From: an uncultured Bacteriovoracaceae bacterium
GTDB lineage: Bacteria; Bdellovibrionota; Bacteriovoracia; Bacteriovoracales; Bacteriovoracaceae
Reading direction: 5' to 3'
Assembly: GCA_938034385.1 (NCBI GenBank)
Contig: CALHLC010000013.1
Location: 1-64,000, forward strand
DNA: 64,000 bases
This document shows positions 26,318 through 35,411 of the stretch, piece by piece. Under the pieces are notes generated by a model. The model was not told the DNA's origin. It was given only the letters and a program-made list of their open reading frames with translations, and did not search any database. The first letter of the stretch is position 1; every line of letters starts with the position of its first letter. The translations under genes and the position numbers were made by a program.

Positions 26318-26554
26318 TGCTTACTCCTTAAATTGTGAAAGCATTTTCATTAATAAGATAATATCGATTTTCTAAGAATCAAGTCCATTAAATAAATAAA
26401 ATTTTCTAATGTGCTTCAATTAGAGCTAAGTGTGGAAATTAGTTAAGTTGTCACTCATGTCAACCATTAGTAAAAACTAGAAAGAGCCAATAAGAAGGTT
26501 ATAATTGATTAAGAGAGTACGATTTAAAAATATTTTTAACTCTGGAGGATTGTG

Positions 26555-26920
26555 ATGAAATTTATAATATTGATCAGTTTTTTTTCATTTAGTAGTTATT
26601 CATTTGAATGTAAAGGCCTAACTAATAGAGTTTGTGAAAGTGATGATAGATGTTATTGGGTTAGTGCATATACAAGAAAAGATGGTGCTTCAGTAAAAGG
26701 ACATTGTAGAAAAAATCCAAATGGTAAAAAAAGTACTGGGCTATTTGGAGAGAAGAAATCAAAAGCAAAAAAAGATAAGAAGTCCAAAAAAGATAAGAAG
26801 TCCAAAAAAGATAAAAAGTCCAAAAAAGATAAGAAGTCCAAAAAAGATAAAAAGTCCAAAAAAGATAAAAAGTCCAAAAAAGATAAAAAGTCTAAGAAAG
26901 ATAAAAAGTCTAAGAAATAG
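26555..26920 (+). CDS. small secreted four-Cys protein with a Lys-rich repeat tail
   Basis: 121 aa from the ATG at 26555, with GGAGG at 26544-26548; a GTG three bases upstream is too close. The signal peptide ends around SYS (residue 16). Next comes a short module with four Cys: CKGLTNRVC, then DRCYWVSAYTRKDG, then KGHCRK. This C-x-W-V...C-R pattern is one I associate with small secreted modules in marine bacteria and phages (from memory). The last third is eight exact KKDKKS units plus KK. It is strongly basic and could bind nucleic acid, polyphosphate or LPS. The function is unknown. Confidence 0.65.
   Translation: MKFIILISFFSFSSYSFECKGLTNRVCESDDRCYWVSAYTRKDGASVKGHCRKNPNGKKSTGLFGEKKSKAKKDKKSKKDKKSKKDKKSKKDKKSKKDKKSKKDKKSKKDKKSKKDKKSKK
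26768..26911 (+). repeat. eight 18-bp tandem repeats (KKDKKS)
   Basis: Eight in-frame 18-base units encode KKDKKS. They differ only at synonymous positions (AAG/AAA and TCC/TCT). Both +1 and antisense frames stay open through the array because of the repeat, which is why spurious frames appear there. Confidence 0.95.
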
Positions 26921-27060
26921 CCTTGTTTTTTATTTAAAGATTTTTTCTGACCACTTTTCTTGTAATAATTGCTTTAAACTAAAAAATTGACCAAAAAAGA
27001 GTTGAATTATTAAAGAAAAGCTCCAATGTACTATAATTAAGTCCTTGGAGGATTTAAGGA

Positions 27061-29247
27061 ATGAATAAAAATAATTTTTTATTTTGGAAGGGATGTAAAC
27101 TAATTATACTTCTTGGTTTCTCAAGTTGCATTGCTAAAAAAACTTCTTTGTTATTAAATACAGATACTGGTACTCTAAATTTTTACAATAAAGATCTTAA
27201 TCAAAACTCAACTTGTCCGATTGATTACTCAAATAGAACTTTTGATATGTCTGAATTTGGTGGATCCATTGAGCATCGATTTTCTAATAATTCGGAGTTA
27301 GAAATGTATGTTGAGAATGTTACCGAGAAAGATTGGGTATTTGATGAATCTGATTGTACTCTTACTGCACTTCACCGTATCGATCAAGAAGTTAAAATTG
27401 GTTTACCAATGTGTCAAAGTTGTAACTTAGATTTTGAAGAATCTGAACGAACTTTAAAGTTTAATAATATGACATCTAATCCTACTCATAATGGTGATTT
27501 TATTTCTAGTATTTATAATTCTGAGAATGAATTGGTAGCCCAATATGCTAAGGGGAGATTTTATCAAGTAAGTGAGCATTATTCACTTGGACAGACTATC
27601 CCACTTTTACCTGGTACTTATAATGTTAAAAGTATGAATGAAAATTGTCGTTGTGAAAATGAAATGGTCATTGAGTCATTTGATATTTGTACGAACTTTT
27701 TAAATCAATCATATAATGGAGAATCAAGTGGGCCAGGAGCAAATCCAAGTTATAAAATTCCTGTCAGTTCAGCAATGAGTAATATTGATTTATATTGGGC
27801 AACTCAATTTAGTAAGGATAAAATTTTAATTAGTTATAATGGGGAAAATATTTTTGACTCTGGTTTTGTTGCAACCGGCACAAGTGCTGTACAACATTCA
27901 ATTCCATTTAATTATGTCACTGGTGTTGAAGAGCTTAGTGTTGAGGTTATACCCGAAAGTACACCTTCTAATCATACAATCTGGACTTTTGGCTTAGGCT
28001 GTTGTCCGACTAGAACATGCGGGTCTACAATTCCTAAAAGAGACTTAGCTATAGATAGGATTGTAGACGAAGGTAATAATCGAGTAACGTTTCATACGAC
28101 TTCCCCATACACTTCAAGGAGAGTTGATTACGATCGAAATAATGGGGTGTTTCAAATTCTTAATACGTCTTTCAAAGAAAACGCTTATACACAAGACATT
28201 GGAGATAAAGTAAATCTTGGCTGTGTTTCTCCAGATATAAACTTTGGACATACTGGACCTGCGGAATGGGTATATCAATATTCTCATAAAACTTTCTACT
28301 ATAGGCCTGGAGCATGTACTTCTTTTGCTCAAGCAACAGAAGTATCATGTATAGATTTAGCAAGCCCTAATAGTCCAATAACAGCACAGGAGTCTTCACC
28401 TGGAAGTAAGATCGTTCAATGGGATTTTACTTCACTCTCATTTTATAACTCTATGAAATCACGCATGCAAACCCTTACGGCTAGTTTTTTGAGCACTGAT
28501 AATGTTAGACTTTATTTTAATTTTCAAGAGGGAGCATGTGGAAGTGACGAGCCTTCAATTAGAGCTGTAAAGTTTGATTTTATAAAGTCTTATTTAAGTT
28601 TTGATGATGTTAACAAGAGAATGATACTTGACTTTAGTTCCTATGTTCCTCCGACAGATCCTTTAGGGACATGCCCTCTCTTTATCGGAGCAGGAGGTTT
28701 AGTGTCAAGATTTATTAACTTAGGTAATAGAATTGAATCTTTGAGTGAGATAACAGCTTATGATTTGAAGAGAAGAGGATTTTTGAGACAAAATATGACT
28801 ATAAATTTAAAGAGTTCATGTGGAGGAGACTTTGATCAAGAATACTATTTACATATAAATGATCCGAATGATCCAATTAATTCATGGGAATTATATAAGG
28901 GTGTTGATCATTTGAGTGGAATTAAAGTTCAGGATCATCTGACTTATAATAACGAATTAACCTTTAGTGGCAGTTCAAGATCAATTGCAGGAAACTCACT
29001 TCCAATTCAAAATATTCATGGGTATAACTTGGGATGTGAAGATATTGACTTTACTAAAGAATTTGATTTAACGCCTATTCATCCACTTGCAACTCAGAAA
29101 AACTTTACAGATGGAAATGATCTTGTAAATCATCTCACTTCAAAAACTGGTGAACAATGGAAGTGGCATATTGAACTATGTACTCCTTATAATATCTCTA
29201 ATGGTAATCAATTTAATTCTAACTCCAAGCATGGAATTCAAAAATAA
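27061..29247 (+). CDS. large Cys-rich lipoprotein of unknown function
   Basis: 728 aa. GGAGG at 27047-27051 precedes the ATG by nine bases, and the signal ends LGFSSC (Cys23). The mature protein is mostly beta strand, with about twenty Cys in local pairs (for example MCQSCN, NCRCEN, GCCPTRTC). This suggests several disulphide-bonded modules in the periplasm or on the cell surface. Segments such as GTCPLF and LGCED recur, so internal domain repeats are possible. No catalytic motif or known family is visible. It stands alone, with no same-strand gene closer than 140 bases on either side. Confidence 0.65.
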   Translation: MNKNNFLFWKGCKLIILLGFSSCIAKKTSLLLNTDTGTLNFYNKDLNQNSTCPIDYSNRTFDMSEFGGSIEHRFSNNSELEMYVENVTEKDWVFDESDCTLTALHRIDQEVKIGLPMCQSCNLDFEESERTLKFNNMTSNPTHNGDFISSIYNSENELVAQYAKGRFYQVSEHYSLGQTIPLLPGTYNVKSMNENCRCENEMVIESFDICTNFLNQSYNGESSGPGANPSYKIPVSSAMSNIDLYWATQFSKDKILISYNGENIFDSGFVATGTSAVQHSIPFNYVTGVEELSVEVIPESTPSNHTIWTFGLGCCPTRTCGSTIPKRDLAIDRIVDEGNNRVTFHTTSPYTSRRVDYDRNNGVFQILNTSFKENAYTQDIGDKVNLGCVSPDINFGHTGPAEWVYQYSHKTFYYRPGACTSFAQATEVSCIDLASPNSPITAQESSPGSKIVQWDFTSLSFYNSMKSRMQTLTASFLSTDNVRLYFNFQEGACGSDEPSIRAVKFDFIKSYLSFDDVNKRMILDFSSYVPPTDPLGTCPLFIGAGGLVSRFINLGNRIESLSEITAYDLKRRGFLRQNMTINLKSSCGGDFDQEYYLHINDPNDPINSWELYKGVDHLSGIKVQDHLTYNNELTFSGSSRSIAGNSLPIQNIHGYNLGCEDIDFTKEFDLTPIHPLATQKNFTDGNDLVNHLTSKTGEQWKWHIELCTPYNISNGNQFNSNSKHGIQK

Positions 29248-29426
29248 CTGATAAGAAAATTAAGAAGTGACTAATGTGACGTCTTGTTTCTATGGAAAGA
29301 CTTATTTTCTTTCTTTAGAATGAAGATTCCTGACAGAAAGATGTTTACTTTTTGACATACGCGCTTAGGTCTTTGCGTTTTGTATTTTTACTTTCTAGCA
29401 TTAAAGAAAACACAAAGGAGTGTCTA

Positions 29427-29711
29427 ATGGAAATTTTACAAATGATTTTACCTTACTTAACTGGAGGAGGCGGTGGTCTTCTTGCTGGTAAGATGTCACC
29501 TAAGCTTAGTCTTGGAACTGTTGGAAATATCATCGCTGGTTTACTAGGTGGTGGTATTGGTAGTCAAGTTTTAGGATTATTAGGAATGGGAGTTGGACCT
29601 GAAACAGGAATGGATCTTACTTCAATCTTAGGAAATGTAGCTGCTGGTGGAGTTGGTGGCGGTGGTTTAATGGCCGTTATTGGAATGGTTAAAAGCATGC
29701 TAAATAAGTAA
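29427..29711 (+). CDS. small Gly-rich membrane protein
   Basis: 94 aa from the ATG at 29427, which has AAAGGAG seven bases upstream; a longer frame from 29352 has no ribosome-binding site and adds a charged leader. The sequence is hydrophobic with Gly runs (TGGGGGLLAG, AGLLGGGIGSQVLGLLG, AAGGVGGGG). Spaced small residues suggest glycine-zipper helices, with two or three membrane segments. A strong terminator follows. The function is unknown. Confidence 0.75.
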   Translation: MEILQMILPYLTGGGGGLLAGKMSPKLSLGTVGNIIAGLLGGGIGSQVLGLLGMGVGPETGMDLTSILGNVAAGGVGGGGLMAVIGMVKSMLNK

Positions 29712-29739
29712 TAGTTTACATAATTCTTATTAAAAATAG

Positions 29740-29765
29740 GCCTCTTGTTATCAAGAGGCTTTTTT
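29740..29765. terminator. intrinsic terminator, likely bidirectional
   Basis: An 8-bp perfect stem GCCTCTTG/CAAGAGGC with loop TTAT is followed by six T. On the other strand the stem is followed by TATTTTTA, so it can also end the rluE transcript, whose stop codon overlaps the T-tract. Confidence 0.88.
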
Positions 29766-30321
29766 AAATAATTTCAGATTTTTTGATAGCAATCCATTTA
29801 CCAGGATCGATTTTAATTTTTGATAAACTTATTTTTCCAACACGACATCGAACCAGTCTTAATGTTGGAAATCCTATTGCTGCTGTCATTTTTCGAACCT
29901 GCCTATTCTTTCCTTCTTTTAAAGTTATTTCTAACCATGAAGTAGGGATAGATTTTCTCTGTCTTATGGGAGGATCTCTCGTCCATAATTGGGGTTCATT
30001 TATTAATTGGACTTGACATGGTTTAGTCATTCCAGTTTTGATCATGACTCCTTTTCTTAATTTATCAAGATCTGATTCAGTAGGTATATTATCAACCTGA
30101 ACCCAATAAGATCTTTCATGATGAAGGAGAAAGTCCTCTATGAACTTTCCATCATTAGATAATAATAAGAGACCTTCTGAGTCTTTATCTAGTCTTCCTA
30201 CTGGATAGACTTTGGGAGGCAAGTTAAATGAATTGAGAGTTTTATGAGTATCAGAGCTAAATTGCGAGATAACCCCAAATGGCTTATTAAAAATTATATA
30301 CTCAAAAATATTTTCTTTCAT
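29764..30321 (-). CDS. rluE: 23S rRNA pseudouridine synthase, RluE-type
   Basis: RsuA/RluE-family pseudouridine synthase; RluE makes pseudouridine 2457 in 23S rRNA. The 185-aa protein has IFNKPFGVISQF near the start, the catalytic-Asp motif YPVGRLDKDSEGLLLLSNDG, and a C-terminal block RDPPIRQRKSIPTSWLEITL and NRQVRKMTAAIGFPTLRL that fits RluE closely. There is no S4 domain, as in RluE. I start it at the ATG at 30321; the frame stays open to 30381 but those residues precede the family start. Confidence 0.9.
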   Translation of the reverse strand: MKENIFEYIIFNKPFGVISQFSSDTHKTLNSFNLPPKVYPVGRLDKDSEGLLLLSNDGKFIEDFLLHHERSYWVQVDNIPTESDLDKLRKGVMIKTGMTKPCQVQLINEPQLWTRDPPIRQRKSIPTSWLEITLKEGKNRQVRKMTAAIGFPTLRLVRCRVGKISLSKIKIDPGKWIAIKKSEII

Positions 30322-30351
30322 AGTAATGATGCTTTTGCTATACCCCAAATA

Positions 30352-31476
30352 GTGAAGAAAAGTATAGTAGAAGTTATCCATCCAACAAGTTTAAAAAACT
30401 GTCGAGCAGGCCATCCTTGGATCACTCTTGATGAGCATTCAGCTGAGTTTAGTAAAAATGCTGATCTTTTAGAAATCGTGCCATTAAATGATATTTTTAT
30501 TAATGATCCTACTCACCCTAAGATTAAAGCAAGATATTGGGGAAAATCAGATATTCCTTTTGACATGGATATAGAGTTTCGATTATCAGAAGCAATCCTT
30601 AAGCGAAGTGAGATTGTTGATAGAGAAAATGTATTCTTGTGTTTTGGTGAAGTGGACTCTTTGCCAGGAATGTATGTCTTGAAACTAGGGGATGTTATCT
30701 TAATTCAATATCAGGCCTATTTTTGGAATAAGCATATAGGTATTATTGTTGATTTTATTAAAAGGCGATTCAAAGAGATTAAGTCCATTTATAAACAAAG
30801 CCGCTTATACGGATCGGTTAAGGTTACTCCTAAGAAAGTGTGGGGTGAAACTAATAGTAATCTCATTATTGATGAGTTTGGGATTAAGTATAATGTTTTT
30901 TTAGAAGATTATCATGATGTAGGGATCTATACAGATATGAGCTCGATTAGAAAAAAACTATTTCCCTATTATAGTAAATCTAAAAATGTTTTAAATCTTT
31001 TTTCTTATACAGGAGCCTTTTCTTTATTAGGCTTAAAAAACGCTCTTGAGGTAACTTCAGTTGATATCTCTTCAAAGTTTATGTCTATTCTTGAAAGCAA
31101 TATCCAACTCAATAGCTTTGATGAAGATAAACACACAAGTGTTGTAAAGCCAGTTGATAAGTTTTTAAAAAATAATGATCAATTATTTGATCTTATTATT
31201 TGTGACCCTCCAAGCTTTTCGAGTAATAAGAAAAAGTCTCAATCAGCTATTAGCTTTTATAAAGAAAACCTTAATACTCTTATGAATATGTTGAGCCCTC
31301 AAGGAAGATTAATTATGTTTTTAAATACTCATAAAATATCTAGATCAAAGTTTAAAAGATCTTTACCTAGGGGATTAAAAATTGAAAAAGAATTATTTAC
31401 TGGAAGGGATTGTCCTTTACTGAAAGGATTTCCTGAAGGAGACTATCTTAAAGGGTATATAGTTTTTAATGGATAA
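30352..31476 (+). CDS. RlmI/RlmK-like class I SAM-dependent rRNA methyltransferase
   Basis: The N-terminal part (LKNCRAGHPWI) fits the PUA-like domain of RlmI-type 23S rRNA cytosine-C5 methyltransferases. A central domain leads to a Rossmann methyltransferase with NLFSYTGAFSLLGLK (SAM site), DPPSFS (catalytic-loop DPP) and SFYKENLNTLM. The open frame reaches back to 30244, inside rluE. The GTG at 30352 places the start just ahead of the domain and leaves 30 bases between divergent genes, but it has no clear ribosome-binding site. The exact target base is unknown. It overlaps the DCC gene by 8 bases. Confidence 0.8.
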   Translation: MKKSIVEVIHPTSLKNCRAGHPWITLDEHSAEFSKNADLLEIVPLNDIFINDPTHPKIKARYWGKSDIPFDMDIEFRLSEAILKRSEIVDRENVFLCFGEVDSLPGMYVLKLGDVILIQYQAYFWNKHIGIIVDFIKRRFKEIKSIYKQSRLYGSVKVTPKKVWGETNSNLIIDEFGIKYNVFLEDYHDVGIYTDMSSIRKKLFPYYSKSKNVLNLFSYTGAFSLLGLKNALEVTSVDISSKFMSILESNIQLNSFDEDKHTSVVKPVDKFLKNNDQLFDLIICDPPSFSSNKKKSQSAISFYKENLNTLMNMLSPQGRLIMFLNTHKISRSKFKRSLPRGLKIEKELFTGRDCPLLKGFPEGDYLKGYIVFNG

Positions 31477-31861
31477 AATTGTTTTTTTTGATGGTGTTTG
31501 TTCACTTTGTAATTTCAGTGTGGATTCATTAATAAAGCTAGATCGTAAAAAGATTTTAAAGTATTCATCTCTTCAAGGTGAAAGTGCTAAGAAACTCTTA
31601 AATGCTAAAGACGTTAAAGAGTTAAAATCTATTATTTTTTATAATGAAGGATCTATTTATAAAGAATCAGAAGCTGTTGCTCAAATTTTAATTAGCCTGG
31701 GTGGAATTCATAAAATCTCAGGGAACATTATTCATTATACTCCCAATGTCATTTCAAACTCATTTTATAGGCTAATCTCAAAGTATCGCTACAAACTTTT
31801 TGGAAAAAGAGAGACTTGTAGGCTTCCTAGCGTTGATGAGAGATCTTTGTTTTTAGATTAA
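31469..31861 (+). CDS. DCC-family thiol-disulphide oxidoreductase-like protein (DUF393)
   Basis: 130 aa. The N-terminus IVFFDGVCSLCNFSVDSLIKLD has the DGxCxxC motif that defines the DCC family, thought to have a thioredoxin-like fold. No signal peptide, so it is cytoplasmic. The C-terminal SNSFYRLISKYRYKLFGK matches the family end (Y-x-x-x-A/S-K-x-R-Y). It is coupled to genes on both sides by overlaps of 8 and 1 bases. Confidence 0.88.
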   Translation: MDKIVFFDGVCSLCNFSVDSLIKLDRKKILKYSSLQGESAKKLLNAKDVKELKSIIFYNEGSIYKESEAVAQILISLGGIHKISGNIIHYTPNVISNSFYRLISKYRYKLFGKRETCRLPSVDERSLFLD

Positions 31862-33039
31862 TGAAGAATATACCCAAACTGATTGCTTTAAGATCCTTGC
31901 GCTCAATGTTTTTTATGATGGCCGTTTCAGTCCCGTTTTTCCAATCTAAAGGTTTAAGCTTTGGAGATATTTTTATTTTACAAGCTGTATTTGGTGGAAC
32001 CATTGCTATCTTAGAAATGCCTTCTGGATATATTGCTGATTTATTTGGAAGGAAAAATACTTTAATTCTTGGAACTTTATTTGATGGTGTTGGCCTCACG
32101 TTTTTATATTTTGCACAGGGCTTTTGGGATCTAGTTTTATTTGAAATTTTTTTAGGGATAGCAATGAGTATGATTTCTGGAATTGACCTAGCTATACTTT
32201 ATGATTCTATTAAAACTAAAAATAATCCGGAAATCAAAAAAAAGAAGGCTTTAAGCCAAATGAGGTTTATGATTCAAATAAGTGCAGCGATTGGATCTAT
32301 AGTAGGAGGGTATCTTGCAGCCATTTCTTTTCAAACGATGATAGCAGCTCAAATAATTCTTGGATGGCTACCCTTTATAGTGAGTTTAACTTTACAAGAA
32401 CCAGAGATTGAGAGAATGGATAAACAAGGTCATTTAAAAAACTTTAAAGAAATTTATCAACAAGTTTTTAAAAAAGATCATCTCTTGAAATTAACAGTGA
32501 TTAATTGGATTGTATGGTGTCATGCTACTTACTTTGCAGCCTGGATGTTTCAAAAATATTGGGAACAACTTGGAGTTGCTATTGTGTATTTTGGAATCTT
32601 ATGGGCCATTTATCAATTTACAGCTGCGGCCTTTACTAAGTTAGCAATTAACATTGAAGAAAATCTTGGTTCAACAATTTGTTTGTACATAATCTCCTTT
32701 GGTCCTGTTCTTGGATATTTATGCATGTATTTTTTTAATGATCAATGGGCAATTGTCTTTGCACTTATGTTTGCTATTTCGAGAGGTTTAACTCAAGTTA
32801 TCTTTATTGATGCTATTAATTCAAGAGTACCAGATAAGATGCGAGCTTCTGTAAATTCTTTAAATAGTTTTTTGTTAAGAATTGCTTATATTTGTGTTGG
32901 ACCAATAGTGGGATTATTATTTGATCGTTATGGACTTAGTAATGTGAGTCTTGGGCTAGGAATAGTTTTTTGTTTATTCACAATTTTATTAGTTCCTAAG
33001 ATTTCTAAAACTATCGAGAAACAAAGAGTATTTCTGTAA
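31861..33039 (+). CDS. major facilitator superfamily transporter
   Basis: 392-aa integral membrane protein with about 12 hydrophobic segments. The conserved MFS loop between helices 2 and 3 is seen in EMPSGYIADLFGRKNTLILG (about 56-75). A shorter counterpart near RAYICVGP...DRYGLS marks the second half. The basic central loop (around 180-200) is typical. The substrate cannot be read from the sequence; many such proteins are drug or metabolite exporters. It starts at the last base of the DCC gene stop (TAATG). Confidence 0.88.
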   Translation: MKNIPKLIALRSLRSMFFMMAVSVPFFQSKGLSFGDIFILQAVFGGTIAILEMPSGYIADLFGRKNTLILGTLFDGVGLTFLYFAQGFWDLVLFEIFLGIAMSMISGIDLAILYDSIKTKNNPEIKKKKALSQMRFMIQISAAIGSIVGGYLAAISFQTMIAAQIILGWLPFIVSLTLQEPEIERMDKQGHLKNFKEIYQQVFKKDHLLKLTVINWIVWCHATYFAAWMFQKYWEQLGVAIVYFGILWAIYQFTAAAFTKLAINIEENLGSTICLYIISFGPVLGYLCMYFFNDQWAIVFALMFAISRGLTQVIFIDAINSRVPDKMRASVNSLNSFLLRIAYICVGPIVGLLFDRYGLSNVSLGLGIVFCLFTILLVPKISKTIEKQRVFL

Positions 33040-33102
33040 TGACGCACTCAGTCTAAAGTCGTAGGAATTTACCTAATCAAATATAAAGACTAAATTTCTT
33101 AT

Positions 33103-33495
33103 ATGGATGAATTTAAGCCAATGAGTGCTCAAGCATTACTGGATAGAAAAAGGTGTTGTAAAAGCGCTTGTTTGCACTGTCCTTATGGACACACGATCAA
33201 GACTCTCGGGTTAGAGATTAGAGATTTCCAACAAGAGAGCGTAGGACTCATTAATAATGCTTTGGTTGATAATGGCATAAATACCAATAGCGACTTTACG
33301 GCTAATCTTTTGGCCCAAAACTTAGGTGAGAAATTAAAAACCTTTGACCTTTCTCAAGAGAATCTAAAGTCTTGTCGTCTAATTTATTTAAAAGATCATT
33401 ATGTAGGATTTATCTACAAAGAAGATCAATTATATTTACTTGATAGTTTCAAATTTCAAAAAATAACAATAGATCTTGTAAAAGAATATCTTTAG
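33103..33495 (+). CDS. small Cys-rich protein with a CCxxxCxHCPYG motif (DUF5522-like)
   Basis: 130 aa, no signal peptide. The N-terminal RKRCCKSACLHCPYG is the core of DUF5522-type proteins, a short Cys cluster probably holding a metal or Fe-S centre. The remaining 90 residues are an unrecognised alpha/beta domain. It precedes typA by 31 bases, so they may share a transcript. Confidence 0.75.
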   Translation: MDEFKPMSAQALLDRKRCCKSACLHCPYGHTIKTLGLEIRDFQQESVGLINNALVDNGINTNSDFTANLLAQNLGEKLKTFDLSQENLKSCRLIYLKDHYVGFIYKEDQLYLLDSFKFQKITIDLVKEYL

Positions 33496-33526
33496 TCTTT
33501 CTAATTCCTCCTGTAGAGTAAATCTC

Positions 33527-35338
33527 ATGAAACCTATTAAAAATATTGCAATCGTGGCCCACGTTGACCATGGAAAAACTACTCTTATCGATGAAATCTT
33601 CAAGCAGTCTGGAATTTATAGAGAAGGAGCTGAAACTACTGAACGAGTGATGGATTCTGGAGATCTTGAAAAAGAAAGAGGGATTACTATTACTGCTAAG
33701 AACTGCTCAATTGAATGGAATGATACAAAATTAAATATCGTCGATACTCCAGGGCACGCCGACTTTGGTGGAGAGGTTGAGCGATCTTTAATGATGGTTG
33801 ATGGAATATTATTACTTGTTGATGCAGCTGAAGGACCGCTTCCTCAGACAAGATACGTTTTACAAAAAGCATTAGAGCGTAGATTAAAAATTGCCGTTAT
33901 GATTAATAAAATTGATAGACATGATGAGCGGCATGCTGAAGTAAAAGATGAAGTTGAAGATTTAATTTTAGATCTTATCGATCAAAGTGGAATGGATGAT
34001 TATGATATTGATATTCCATTTTTATATGGATCAGGACGTGATGGTTATGCCAGTAAAGACCCAGCTGCTAGGGAAGGATCTTTAAATACTCTTTTAGATC
34101 TCTTTACAGGTGATTATTATCCTTTGCCAAAGGTGGATACAGAAGGTGATTTTAAATTTTTAGTTACGAATTTATCTTATTCGTCATATTTAGGAACTTT
34201 GATGATAGGTCGGATTGAAGAAGGAAAAGTCACTAAGAATCAACCTGTTAAGATCATGACTAAAGATAAAGAGAAAAATTTCAGAGTTGCTAATATCCAA
34301 ATTTATAAAGGCCTTGAGCAGGTTATGGTTGAGGAAGCTTATGCTGGAGAGATTATTAGTATCTCTGGAATAGACATTGCTCAAATTGGAGATACTGTCT
34401 GTGTTCCTACTTTAGAAACGCCACTTCCTAGAATTGAAATTGAACCACCAACAGTTTCTATTAGTTGTTCGGTTAATACTTCACCTCTTGCTGGTCAAGA
34501 AGGAGAGTATTTAACAAGTAGAAAGCTTGAAGAGTTTTTACAAGAAGCTTGTAGACATAATGTAGCACTTAAATATGAAGAAACAGAAGACCCTAAAGTT
34601 TTTATTTTAAAAGGAAGAGGCGAGCTTCAACTTGCTATTGTTTTTGAAGAAATTCGAAGAAAAGGTTTTGAGTTAATGGTTTCTAGACCAAGTGTCATTA
34701 CTAAAGAAATTGATGGTGTACTTAGTGAACCATTTGAAAATGTAGTTGTTGATATTCCGGAAGATTGTACTGGAGCAGTCACTGAAAAGATGGCCACTAG
34801 AAAAGGAACTATGTCTGCCATGACGCCTTATGGAGAAGGACGAGCTAAAGTTGAATTTATTATTCCATCGAGAGGATTAATCGGATTGCGATCTCAGTTT
34901 CTTACTCTTACAAGAGGTGAGGGTTTGATGAGCTCATACTTTCTTGAGTACCGACCTCATATGGGAAAAATGCTAGCAAGGGCCAATGGTGCTCTTATAT
35001 CAGATAGAAAAGGGAAAACGACTCCCTATGCACTTTTTAATCTTCTAAGCTCTGGGAAACAATTTTTAAAGCCAGGGGAAGCTGTCTATGAAGGGATGGT
35101 CATTGGTGAGCATACACGACAGAACGATTTAAATGTAAATTGCTGTAGAGAGAAGCATCTTAGTAGTATGAGAACTGCTGGAAAAGATGTGAATATTATT
35201 CTTCCTCCTATTAAGAATAGGACTCTTGATTGGGCCATAGATTGGATTGATGATGATGAGTGGGTAGAAATAACGCCTGAGAATATTAGAATTAGAAAAA
35301 AAGAACTCGCTGCCAATATGCGTCATGTGAAGAGATAG
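33527..35338 (+). CDS. typA: ribosome-associated translational GTPase TypA/BipA
   Basis: EF-G-like GTPase that helps 50S assembly and stress adaptation. The 603-aa protein has the G domain with AHVDHGKTT (10-18), the switch I region with RGITI and DTPGHADFGGEVERS (about 71-85). NKIDR follows, then domain II and two EF-G-like C-terminal domains, with the BipA-specific end region around VNIILPPIKNRTLDWAIDWI. Length is standard. The ATG follows TCCTCC-poor DNA; the upstream CCTGTAGAGTAAATC gives no good Shine-Dalgarno, so coupling to the preceding gene is possible. Confidence 0.96.
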   Translation: MKPIKNIAIVAHVDHGKTTLIDEIFKQSGIYREGAETTERVMDSGDLEKERGITITAKNCSIEWNDTKLNIVDTPGHADFGGEVERSLMMVDGILLLVDAAEGPLPQTRYVLQKALERRLKIAVMINKIDRHDERHAEVKDEVEDLILDLIDQSGMDDYDIDIPFLYGSGRDGYASKDPAAREGSLNTLLDLFTGDYYPLPKVDTEGDFKFLVTNLSYSSYLGTLMIGRIEEGKVTKNQPVKIMTKDKEKNFRVANIQIYKGLEQVMVEEAYAGEIISISGIDIAQIGDTVCVPTLETPLPRIEIEPPTVSISCSVNTSPLAGQEGEYLTSRKLEEFLQEACRHNVALKYEETEDPKVFILKGRGELQLAIVFEEIRRKGFELMVSRPSVITKEIDGVLSEPFENVVVDIPEDCTGAVTEKMATRKGTMSAMTPYGEGRAKVEFIIPSRGLIGLRSQFLTLTRGEGLMSSYFLEYRPHMGKMLARANGALISDRKGKTTPYALFNLLSSGKQFLKPGEAVYEGMVIGEHTRQNDLNVNCCREKHLSSMRTAGKDVNIILPPIKNRTLDWAIDWIDDDEWVEITPENIRIRKKELAANMRHVKR

Positions 35339-35411
35339 ACACACCTTCATATTCAAACTTGTTTAATCCTACCTAAAGTTGTACTAAATAAATAATACTA
35401 TAAAGGATTAA

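Noticed and set aside
26721-26990. Open frames in the +1 and antisense frames across the KKDKKS repeats
   Set aside because: They stay open only because the 18-bp repeat lacks stop codons in several frames; the real gene has a signal peptide and a ribosome-binding site.
29352-29380. Promoter at a perfect TTGACA before the Gly-rich membrane protein gene
   Set aside because: No acceptable -10 box lies at 16-19 bases; the best candidate is 23 bases away.
30244-30351. Upstream extension of the RlmI-like protein
   Set aside because: It would run through the start of rluE on the opposite strand and precede the family's usual N-terminus.
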